From: RUG754 sp964345365
Lineage (GTDB): Bacteria; Bacillota; Clostridia; Peptostreptococcales; Anaerovoracaceae
Length of the DNA stretch: 23,038 nucleotides
Direction of reading: 5' to 3'
Assembly: GCA_964345365.1 (NCBI GenBank)
Contig: CAYFQR010000024.1
Location: 1 to 23,038, forward strand
The position numbers and the translations under genes are program-made. The notes beneath the pieces were generated by a model that worked only from the letters and a program-made list of their open reading frames with translations, searched no databases and had not been told where the DNA came from. Every line of letters begins with the position of its first letter. Position 1 is the stretch's first letter. Of the stretch, positions 7,128 through 13,439 are shown piece after piece.

Positions 7128-7799
7128 GTGGAGATTCTTGAAAGATTATTCGAGCTTCAAGACTCTGAATATGCGGATTTTCAAGCGAAGCTGACGCCAA
7201 CAATTAAGAGAGAAACAATCATCGGCGTTCGTGTGCCTGTTTTAAGAAAATTTGCTAAAGAAATCATAAAGAGCGGGCAAGGGGAGGCGTTTATGGATAG
7301 TCTGCCTCACTTTTACTATGACGAAAATATGCTGCATTCACTCCTTTTGTCAGAGATTAAAGATTACGATGAATGTATCAAAAGAATTGAATATTTTTTG
7401 CCATATATCGACAATTGGGCTGTCTGTGATATTCTGTCGCCGAAAATTTTTAGGAAACACAAGGGCGAGCTGATTGATAAAATCCGAGTCTGGTACAAGA
7501 GCAAAGAATGCTACACCTGTAGATTCGGGATAGGTATGCTGATGAGTCATTATCTTGACGATGATTTCAAACCGGAATATCTTGAAATTGCGGCTTCTAT
7601 GAGGTCGGACGAATACTATGTCAACATGATGGTCGCATGGTTTTATGCGACTGCACTTGCAAAGCAGTGGGGGAGCACAATTCCTTACATTGAATTACGT
7701 AAGTTGCCCGTATGGGTACATAATAAAACTATACAAAAATCATGTGAGAGTTTCAGGATAAGTTCGGAACAAAAGGCATATTTAAGGACATTAAAGTAA
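7128..7799 (+). CDS. AlkD-like DNA alkylation repair protein (HEAT-like repeats)
   Basis: A 223-residue member of the DNA alkylation repair family (AlkC/AlkD, all-helical HEAT-like repeats). Bacillus cereus AlkD excises 3-methyladenine and 7-methylguanine without base flipping. Its key residues W109, D113 and W187 appear to correspond to Trp97 and Asp101 in DNWAVCD and Trp171 in MMVAWFYA, so the enzyme is probably active. The N-terminal GVRVPVLRKFAKE (33-45) is also characteristic. The start is GTG at 7128, immediately after the stop of the small lipoprotein, with GAGG 11 nt upstream; initiation probably relies partly on coupling. Confidence 0.9.
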   Translation: MEILERLFELQDSEYADFQAKLTPTIKRETIIGVRVPVLRKFAKEIIKSGQGEAFMDSLPHFYYDENMLHSLLLSEIKDYDECIKRIEYFLPYIDNWAVCDILSPKIFRKHKGELIDKIRVWYKSKECYTCRFGIGMLMSHYLDDDFKPEYLEIAASMRSDEYYVNMMVAWFYATALAKQWGSTIPYIELRKLPVWVHNKTIQKSCESFRISSEQKAYLRTLK

Positions 7800-7827
7800 A
7801 TAAAAACATTTTTTAGGGAGGAATGCT

Positions 7828-8038
7828 ATGAACAGAAAAGCAAAAAGGGCTCTGCTTTTAGTGATTTCATTATTAGTTGGTTGTATTGCATTCTGCGGAA
7901 CAGTATCGGCAGCAACCATCCAATCACCAAGCGGTTGAATACGATGGAATCAACACTATAATTAAAGATACGTTTACACCGACAGAAATCGGAAAATATA
8001 CCGTTAAAGAATGTAACAACGCAAATATAAAGAGTTGA
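7828..8038 (+). pseudogene. frameshifted small secreted protein
   Basis: AGGGAGG and an ATG at 7828 open a clear signal peptide: basic MNRKAKRA, a hydrophobic core, and a likely cleavage site after TVSAA. The frame stops at a TGA (7936-7938) after 36 codons. Another frame, open across that point, continues with plausible coding (VEYDGINTIIKDTF, then TEIGKYTVKECNNANIKS) to a TGA at 8036-8038. The two halves together would make a roughly 70-residue exported protein. A small indel near 7915-7935 would explain the break. The mature domain is too short to assign. Alternatively the 36-residue ORF is real and the downstream similarity is chance. Confidence 0.5.
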
Positions 8039-8103
8039 TCATACATGTTGGACATAAAAGAGGTGATTTAATATTTACTTTCATCACACGACTTTGTTTG
8101 CAT

Positions 8104-8139
8104 TAACTATTCCTAAAATCATAATTTTGGGAATAGTTA
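8104..8139. repeat. 16-bp inverted repeat with a CATA loop
   Basis: TAACTATTCCTAAAAT pairs with ATTTTGGGAATAGTTA with one G-T wobble. It sits downstream of the frameshifted gene, but no T-run follows on either strand, so it is not a classical intrinsic terminator; it may act as an RNA 3' stabiliser. Confidence 0.7.
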
Positions 8140-8166
8140 TAGGCTTGAGAAAGCATATATGTGTTT

Positions 8167-8216
8167 GAACCCGGATTCCCATGCTTCATGCGGTTCCCGG
8201 GTCTTTTAATTTTAAT
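8167..8216 (+). terminator. probable rho-independent terminator of the plus-strand block
   Basis: ACCCGG (8169-8174) pairs with CCGGGT (8197-8202). An inner CATG/CATG stem with a three-base loop lies between them, and TCTTTTAATTTTAAT follows. It is the most GC-rich hairpin in the region and is correctly placed after the last plus-strand gene. Confidence 0.6.
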
Positions 8217-8650
8217 CTGTCATATCTGTTATATTTTGTTCGGTTTTTTTCTTATATTTTTTTTAAGTATGACTGTAACTACATATCATGTAATCTCATA
8301 ATTTAGAATCGTATATTAATTTTTAATTTATATCACGTTTGTTTTTATGATATCCGTATCTTTATATTACAGGCTTATTTTATAATCACTATCTTTTAAT
8401 CATCAAATTATATTTCGATTCTCTTCGTATATTGTCTAAATTGCAACAACCGCGAAATCATATCAGATTTCACGGCTGAAATGCTAAAAATATATGTAAT
8501 TCAGACATTTGATTTTTTAGCCAAAAATCATCAAAAAAGCGAGGCTCTATTTTGCGTTTTAAGCGATTTTTTTAGTATGGGTCGATATATTATACCTCCG
8601 GAAAATCCGCTTAAAATCTCAAACCCGTTGAAAATCAAGGCTTAGAGTAA

Positions 8651-8947
8651 TCACAAGTCAATCGGCACCTGAATCGTCATTCCGGCTTGGAGTTCTGCAG
8701 CAGAAATATTATTTAGCTGACATAATTGATAAACAGCAAGTCCGGTTTCTGTTTCAGGCATATAAGTTTCTGCGATATTCCATAATGTGTCTCCATCATA
8801 AATTGCAATCGTCTTGTATTCCTGAATTGTTTCAGACTGTGCGGTGCTCAGCTCAAATAACAGATTGAATGACAATGTAAATAATACAATCATAAGAACC
8901 ACAAATGTTATAAACCTGTATCTGTTAACTATTCTATATCCTCTCAT
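8651..8947 (-). CDS. membrane-anchored LysM protein, YneA-like cell division suppressor
   Basis: A 98-residue protein with one N-terminal membrane segment (about residues 11-33) and an extracytoplasmic LysM domain (about 46-96: IAIYDGDTLWNIAETY, then VYQLCQLNNIS and LQAGMTIQVP). This is the architecture of YneA, the SOS-induced division inhibitor of Bacillus, which halts septation while DNA is repaired. The promoter supports the call: LexA-type boxes surround it. AGGGAG stands about 9 nt before the ATG. In many Firmicutes lexA is adjacent to yneA; here it is not, so the repressor must be elsewhere. YneA homology is judged from architecture and regulation because the sequence is short and divergent. 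Confidence 0.82.
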   Translation of the reverse strand: MRGYRIVNRYRFITFVVLMIVLFTLSFNLLFELSTAQSETIQEYKTIAIYDGDTLWNIAETYMPETETGLAVYQLCQLNNISAAELQAGMTIQVPIDL

Positions 8948-8967
8948 TTTATGTCACTCCCTTTCGT

Positions 8968-9039
8968 GAACGTGTGTTCTTTTATTAGAATATAGCAGAA
9001 TGTTTGTTCGTTGTCAAGGGGCAAATGAACAAATGTTCG
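8968..9039 (-). promoter_or_regulatory. SOS-type promoter of the LysM gene with LexA boxes
   Basis: Read on the minus strand, the promoter is TTGACA (9012-9017), a 17-bp spacer, and TATATT (8989-8994) preceded by TGC (extended -10). LexA/DinR boxes of the Gram-positive GAAC-N4-GTTC type lie at 9027-9038 (just upstream of the -35, with an extra CG edge match) and 8968-8979 (around the transcription start). A degenerate third copy lies at 8998-9009, inside the spacer. Binding by LexA would block RNA polymerase directly. Confidence 0.85.
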
Positions 9040-9148
9040 CAGAAAGTATAAAAAATATGAACATAGAGTTTTTAGCCCCATGTTCATATATGAAGTAATA
9101 AAGTTCGGTTTCTTTCTTAAAAATTGCAGGATAAATATATTTTGCCAT
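9014..9148 (-). pseudogene. HicB-like antitoxin remnant (44-codon ORF)
   Basis: AAAGGAG stands about 7 nt before an ATG at 9148. The first residues MAKYIYPAIFKKE, then ELYYF, closely resemble the start of HicB-family antitoxins, which usually continue with a DGYYVxFPDLPGC-type segment. Here the reading runs into a terminator-like hairpin (9055-9089) and on through the LexA site, ending at 9014-9016. The similarity is therefore confined to about 20 residues and the remainder is not HicB. No HicA-like toxin gene is visible on either side. Most likely it is a decayed toxin-antitoxin locus; chance resemblance over so short a stretch cannot be excluded. Confidence 0.45.
9046..9089 (-). terminator. 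AT-rich intrinsic terminator upstream of the LysM promoter
   Basis: Perfect 10-bp arms ATATGAACAT and ATGTTCATAT (9055-9064 and 9080-9089) with a 15-nt loop. On the minus strand they are followed by a T-run (TTTTTTATAC). It would insulate the SOS promoter from transcription arriving from the HicB-like remnant. Confidence 0.6.
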
Positions 9149-9187
9149 TATGAACACTCCTTTTCATTTCATAAGTCCTCCACAAAC

Positions 9188-9216
9188 ATATTAGCACGTA
9201 TTAATACGTGTGTTAA
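9188..9216 (-). promoter_or_regulatory. promoter with a palindromic operator in its spacer, upstream of the HicB-like remnant
   Basis: On the minus strand, TTAACA (9211-9216) and TAATAT (9188-9193, preceded by TGC) are 17 bp apart. The spacer is almost entirely the perfect 16-bp palindrome CACGTATTAATACGTG (9195-9210). This is where an autorepressing antitoxin or other dimeric repressor would bind. Confidence 0.5.
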
Positions 9217-9256
9217 TAAAAAGAACATGGAACAAATTTGCCCCATGCTCTTTTTT
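9216..9256 (-). terminator. terminator of the VTT-protein transcription unit (probably bidirectional)
   Basis: Arms AGAACATGG (9222-9230) and CCATGCTCT (9243-9251) pair with one G-U wobble on the minus-strand RNA and are followed by TTTTTATT on that strand. The plus strand also has a T-run (CTCTTTTTTATAA). It lies about 20 nt after the stop of the membrane protein gene. Confidence 0.75.
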
Positions 9257-9270
9257 ATAATATTGAATAA

Positions 9271-10014
9271 TCAGTCCTTTCTGCCCTTCAACCTGTCGAT
9301 ATACTCCGATATTTTATTTCTGAATATATATGCTGTTATTGCAACAACGCAAGCTACTGCGAATATAGCGAATGCAACCCAATAAAGATTTTGTTGCAGA
9401 AGTGAGCCCATAACTATTGAGCCGTAGATTCCCGGAACTCTTGCAATCATTGTAATTATAAGAAACTTTGTGAAATCTATTCCGGATATTCCGGCGATAT
9501 AGCATATTAAATCTTTAGGTATTCCGGGCATAAGATAGAGTAAAAAACATATGGTATATGCTTTTCTTGAGTTTAGGCGTTCTCTATAAATGAGGAGTTT
9601 TTCTTCACTTATAAATAGTCTTACGAAATCTTTACCGAGGAATCTGGCAAGTTGGAAGCAAATTACCTCGCCGATAAAACAGCCGAGCATCACTAACAAA
9701 AAACTTTTGAAATGTCCGAAAAGGTAGCCCGCCGCAACCTGAAATATCTCTCCCGGTATTACCGAAACAACCACTTGGAATACCTGGAATCCTATGAAAA
9801 ACAAAGCTCCGAGGTTGCCGAATCCGTCGATGTACTCCTCGACTGCTTCTATCGATTTGAATTGCATGAAAAAATCTTTATTTGCAAAATAAATAATAAG
9901 CGGCAGCACAACAACGAGCAGTACCAAAAAGCAAAGCTTAACTACTGAAAGCAACCGTTCATATTTTTTATTTTTAATGTCATTATTCAGATTCATATAT
10001 TTATCTGTCTTCAA
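9271..10014 (-). CDS. TVP38/TMEM64 family membrane protein (VTT/DedA-like domain)
   Basis: A polytopic inner-membrane protein of up to 247 residues. Hydrophobic segments lie near 23-45, 72-96, 104-125, 155-178, 185-205 and 212-232. The VTT-domain signatures are visible: VIPGEIFQVAAGYLFG (about 85-100) and, in the second half, LLYLMPGIPKDLICYIAG. Homologues are linked to lipid scrambling or transport, but no substrate can be assigned here. The longest reading starts at a TTG (10014) without a clear ribosome binding site; the ATG at 9996 (residue 7) is an alternative with a weak GAAG upstream. It follows the methionine gamma-lyase-like gene by only a few bases and is probably its operon partner. 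Confidence 0.88.
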   Translation of the reverse strand: MKTDKYMNLNNDIKNKKYERLLSVVKLCFLVLLVVVLPLIIYFANKDFFMQFKSIEAVEEYIDGFGNLGALFFIGFQVFQVVVSVIPGEIFQVAAGYLFGHFKSFLLVMLGCFIGEVICFQLARFLGKDFVRLFISEEKLLIYRERLNSRKAYTICFLLYLMPGIPKDLICYIAGISGIDFTKFLIITMIARVPGIYGSIVMGSLLQQNLYWVAFAIFAVACVVAITAYIFRNKISEYIDRLKGRKD

Positions 10015-10021
10015 GTTGGGA

Positions 10022-11335
10022 TTACAGCAGTCCCTTTTTCATCAGGCTGTCTAATGCCTTGATAACTCCGAATTTGCTGTGTTCATAAGTTATGCCGCCT
10101 TGGAAATACACGTTATAAGGTTCTCTTATAGGTGCGTCTGCACTGAGTTCTATCGATGAGCCCTGAACGAAAGCCCCCGCAGCCATAACGACTTTGTCTT
10201 CATAGCCCGGCATATCCCATGGTAGAGGTGTCACATGCGAATCTATCGGTGCTGCCTGCTGCACACCTTCACAAAACGTCACGACTTTTTCTTCGCTGCC
10301 GAGCCTAATCCCTTGAATTATATCTGAGCGCGGGTCTTCAGGTTTAGGACATACTTCATAACCGAATGCAGCAAAACATTTGCTTAGAAGCATCGCACCT
10401 TTAACGGCACCGTTTACAACGCGCGGCGCTATGAAAAGCCCCTGAAACATCGTCCTCGTCTGTCCGAATGTCAGTCCGCATTCTCCGCCGATTCCGGGGC
10501 AGCTCATACGGTACTGAATTTGGTCAACAAGGTCTCCCCTCCCCGCAACATATGCTCCGGTAAGGGCAAGTCCGCCGCCGGCGTTCTTGATGAGCGATGC
10601 GGACATTATATCAACGCCTACCTCTGTCGGTTCTTTCGTATCTAAAAACTCGCCGTAGCAGTTATCAACCATTGTTATAATATCCGGATTTATAGATTTT
10701 ATAAATTTCACCCATTCCTCGATTTTGTCTATTGTAACGGCTTTTCTCCAGCCGTATCCCGTGGAACGCTGTACCGTAACCATCTTCGTTTTAGGAGTGA
10801 TAGCGGCTCTGACAGCTTCATAATCGATTTCACCGTCCGGTGTAAGTTCGACTTGTTTGAATGTCACACCGTAGTCTTTTAGCGAACCGTTGCCGGGCTC
10901 GTAGTTAGTGGTGCCTATTACCGTCTGTAACGTGTCATAAGGTGCTCCCGTACAGTAAATAAGCTCGTCCCCGGGTCTTAAAAGCCCGAGAAGTATGAGT
11001 GATAGCCCATGTGTACCGTTCACTATTGTCGGACGGCATAGTGCTTTTTCGGCACCGAATACGTCGGCAAAGACCTTTTCTATCATCTCCCTTCCCGGGT
11101 CATCATAGCCGTAGCCTGTATACCAGTTAAAATGCACATCGGATATCCTGTTTTTTTGGTATACGTCAAGCACTTTATACTGATTATATGCCATTATATC
11201 ATCCATAGCATCAAATTGCGGTTTAAGTTCTTTCTCCGCCTGTGCTACAAGCTCGAGTATACTTCTGTTTATATTAAAATTATCAATCAAAAATTTATCT
11301 GTTTTAGTAAGATTGTATGATTTGCTTTGCGGCAT
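10022..11335 (-). CDS. methionine gamma-lyase / aluminium-resistance family PLP enzyme
   Basis: A 437-residue fold-type I pyridoxal-phosphate enzyme of the family annotated as methionine gamma-lyase-like or aluminium resistance protein (YnbB in Bacillus). The PLP-binding lysine is Lys250 in SASLIKNAGGG, and Asp224 in MVDNCYGEF should contact the pyridine nitrogen. The N-terminal VHFNWYTGYGYDDPGRE segment (67-83) and GTHGLSL are family hallmarks. Members carry out C-S lyase chemistry on sulfur amino acids, but the physiological substrate of this branch is unsettled. It begins 4 nt after the tyrosine recombinase stop, with GGAG inside the end of that gene. Location just after miaA matches the usual Firmicute order apart from the inserted recombinase. 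Confidence 0.92.
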   Translation of the reverse strand: MPQSKSYNLTKTDKFLIDNFNINRSILELVAQAEKELKPQFDAMDDIMAYNQYKVLDVYQKNRISDVHFNWYTGYGYDDPGREMIEKVFADVFGAEKALCRPTIVNGTHGLSLILLGLLRPGDELIYCTGAPYDTLQTVIGTTNYEPGNGSLKDYGVTFKQVELTPDGEIDYEAVRAAITPKTKMVTVQRSTGYGWRKAVTIDKIEEWVKFIKSINPDIITMVDNCYGEFLDTKEPTEVGVDIMSASLIKNAGGGLALTGAYVAGRGDLVDQIQYRMSCPGIGGECGLTFGQTRTMFQGLFIAPRVVNGAVKGAMLLSKCFAAFGYEVCPKPEDPRSDIIQGIRLGSEEKVVTFCEGVQQAAPIDSHVTPLPWDMPGYEDKVVMAAGAFVQGSSIELSADAPIREPYNVYFQGGITYEHSKFGVIKALDSLMKKGLL

Positions 11336-11339
11336 ATTA

Positions 11340-12470
11340 TTATTTCTCCGTTCTTTCTTCTTCCCATTCCATATTTTTTACAAGGTCACGCTTGACCCCC
11401 ATCTTTTGTCTGGCGTAAAGCTGCGTAGTCGTCACTTGTTCGTGGTCGAGCAGCGCCGCGACATCGTAGATTGAATTGCCTCGGCCTATTAATGATGTGG
11501 CTGCCGTTGCTCTCAGCTTATGCGGGCTGTAGCCGCCTTTTCTCGTCGTATTAAGCGCAATAGACGTATATTTTTTTACAAGCTCTCTTATCTGTCTTTC
11601 GGTCATCCGTTTGCCTTGCAGACTGAGAAACAGCGCATCTTTATTCTCGTCGTTCAGCTCCGAATCGGGTTTTCTCTCATTGTCGAGATAGTCGTGCAAT
11701 ACGGCGGTTACCGACTTATTAAGCGGCATCATACTCTCTTTACCGCGTTTTCTGTATATCTTGAACTCGCCGCGGCTGAAATTAAATGAGCTCACATTGA
11801 GCTGCTGAAGTTCCGATAGCCTGAGTCCGTATGTTAGGAATATGATGAGAATAGCCTTATCTCTCAGCTTGGTTTTTTCCCAGTAAGCCAGCTCTCTTTT
11901 TGTAAGCCCCTGCCCTGTCGACACCGCATCAAGCATTATCATAACTTCATCGTCCTGAAGGGCTTTTATCTCCCTCTCACCCGGCTTCGGTACTCTGATG
12001 GGGTCAAAGCCGTCCGTGATATTTTTTTCGATAAGCCCGTCTCTGTAAAGATATTTGAAAAATACCGACACCGAAGATTTTTTGCGCGCGAGAGTCTTGT
12101 TTTCATTGGTATAATAGGTAACCGATTTCTCGGTGACAACCTTATATTTTCTGCAATATTCAATGAACATATTAAAATCAACGGCTTGAACTTCTTCAAG
12201 GTCTTTGAGCTTGATTGAACGGATGTTTCCGGCAGATGTCAAATCGGTTTCGTCCACAAGATACTGCAGGAAAAACTTTATATCGCGAAGATAGACAAGT
12301 CTTGTCGCCGGAAGTACGTTACCCTTAAGATATGCAAAAAATCCTCTTAAGAATTTCGGCATTTCTTCTTCCAATGCCTCGCACTCGATATAAATATCAT
12401 TTTCTTTTTTAATGACATTATCGGGCTTATCGGATTTATTATGAATTTTTATTTCTTTTGCAGCAGACAT
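11340..12470 (-). CDS. tyrosine-type site-specific recombinase (XerC/XerD-like)
   Basis: A 376-residue tyrosine recombinase. The N-terminal SAM-like core-binding domain spans about 35-150 (FLRGFFAYLKG, then TRLVYLRDIKFFLQYL). The catalytic domain has all expected residues: Arg217 in TYGLRLSE, Lys244 in KRGKES, His317 and Arg320 in SPHKLR, His343 in LLDHEQV and Tyr352 in TQLYARQ. A roughly 30-residue charged N-terminal extension precedes the core domain. GAGGAG six nt upstream supports the ATG at 12470, which lies inside the end of miaA (22-bp overlap). No att-like repeats, excisionase or phage genes lie nearby, so this is an operon-embedded recombinase rather than an active island integrase. 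Whether it is the chromosome-dimer Xer enzyme cannot be decided here. Confidence 0.92.
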   Translation of the reverse strand: MSAAKEIKIHNKSDKPDNVIKKENDIYIECEALEEEMPKFLRGFFAYLKGNVLPATRLVYLRDIKFFLQYLVDETDLTSAGNIRSIKLKDLEEVQAVDFNMFIEYCRKYKVVTEKSVTYYTNENKTLARKKSSVSVFFKYLYRDGLIEKNITDGFDPIRVPKPGEREIKALQDDEVMIMLDAVSTGQGLTKRELAYWEKTKLRDKAILIIFLTYGLRLSELQQLNVSSFNFSRGEFKIYRKRGKESMMPLNKSVTAVLHDYLDNERKPDSELNDENKDALFLSLQGKRMTERQIRELVKKYTSIALNTTRKGGYSPHKLRATAATSLIGRGNSIYDVAALLDHEQVTTTQLYARQKMGVKRDLVKNMEWEEERTEK

Positions 12471-13369
12471 ATTATCTCCTCAACTACATCTTCTTTAGAC
12501 AGACCTGAAATATCTATCCATTTCATATCGTCATATCTTTTGAACCAGGTTATCTGCCTTTTAGCGAGATTTCTCGTATTCCGTTTGATTTTTTCAACCG
12601 CCTCATCAAGAGAGACTTTTCCATTCAAAAAATCTATAACTTCTTTATATCCGATTCCTTTCATGGATATATCGGAATCAGAGAGTCCGATATTCATGAG
12701 GTGCTTCACCTCATCTATCAGCCCCTCCTCAATCATTATATCAACTCTTAAGTTAATGCGTTCGTAGAGTTCTTTTCTGTCTCTTGTGATACCGATGAGC
12801 AACGCATCATAATCGGAAGTCCTCTCGTTTAACTCTTTGAAATCGGCAATTCCGTCGCCTCTGATTGCGCATTCAAGGGCTCTTATTACCTTCTTAACAT
12901 TATTCGAATGTATTTTAGCGGCACGGGCGGGATCTAATTCAACAAGTCTTGAATGTATATGCTCGGCACCGAGCTCTTCGGCTTCTTTTTCGAGCTTGGA
13001 ACGAAGTTCATCGTCCTTTTCGGCATTTGAAAAGTCCATGTCATATAGAAGCGAATTTAGATATAGACCTGTTCCTCCTGCAATTATCGGTGTTTTACCT
13101 CTCGAAAATATGTCGTTTATGGCGGCTTTAGCCATATCTCGATATATAGCCACGGAGAAAGGTTCTCTCGGGTCTATCTCATCTATAAGGTGATGTTTTA
13201 CCGAAGACATCTCTTCTTCGGTCGGTTTTGCGGAACCTATATCCATATATTTATATAGCTGCATTGAGTCACACGAAACAACCTCGCCGTCAATTTTCTT
13301 GGCAAGCTCTATCGCTATATCGGTTTTTCCGGTCGCCGTAGGCCCGGCTATGACTATAATTTTTTTCAT
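12449..13369 (-). CDS. miaA: tRNA dimethylallyltransferase
   Basis: Transfers a dimethylallyl group from DMAPP to N6 of A37 in tRNAs reading UNN codons, the first step of i6A/ms2i6A formation. At 306 residues it is of normal length. The P-loop GPTATGKT is at 9-16, Asp34 lies in DSMQLYKYMDIGSAKP, and Thr100 in AGGTGLYLNSL. The C-terminal NTRNLAKRQITWFKR tRNA-binding segment is intact. The start ATG at 13369 lacks a strong ribosome binding site. It lies 70 nt after mutL, in the common mutS-mutL-miaA order, and overlaps the downstream recombinase gene. Its substrate DMAPP depends on the pathway served by dxs upstream in the same block. Confidence 0.97.
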   Translation of the reverse strand: MKKIIVIAGPTATGKTDIAIELAKKIDGEVVSCDSMQLYKYMDIGSAKPTEEEMSSVKHHLIDEIDPREPFSVAIYRDMAKAAINDIFSRGKTPIIAGGTGLYLNSLLYDMDFSNAEKDDELRSKLEKEAEELGAEHIHSRLVELDPARAAKIHSNNVKKVIRALECAIRGDGIADFKELNERTSDYDALLIGITRDRKELYERINLRVDIMIEEGLIDEVKHLMNIGLSDSDISMKGIGYKEVIDFLNGKVSLDEAVEKIKRNTRNLAKRQITWFKRYDDMKWIDISGLSKEDVVEEIICLLQKK

Positions 13370-13439
13370 AAATATGTTTTAGCATCCATTTAGTTTATTA
13401 AAGCTGATTAGGATAATAGAAGTTAATTATGATGCTTCT

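Larger units (their letters stand above)
8039..8650. other. AT-rich convergent intergenic region with several hairpins
   Basis: This is the junction between the plus-strand and minus-strand blocks. No credible gene is present on either strand. It holds a strong 16-bp hairpin (8104-8139), a terminator-like GC hairpin (8169-8202), an imperfect inverted repeat CCGCGAAATC/GATTTCACGG (8450-8475) and a 14-bp bulged inverted repeat (8557-8570 with 8602-8616). The rest is AT-rich without recognisable motifs. Confidence 0.7.

Noticed and set aside
8450..8475. CCGCGAAATC/GATTTCACGG inverted repeat as a terminator
   Set aside because: It has a mismatch, no T-run on either strand and sits about 180 nt from the nearest gene end, so no function can be supported.
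9080..9385. 101-codon plus-strand open frame covering the end of the VTT gene and its terminator
   Set aside because: It runs through two terminators and antisense to a real gene; composition is not protein-like and there is no ribosome binding site.
11340..12470. Recombinase as the integrase of a prophage or genomic island
   Set aside because: No tRNA, att-like direct repeats, excisionase, or phage genes flank it, and it is tightly packed into a housekeeping operon.
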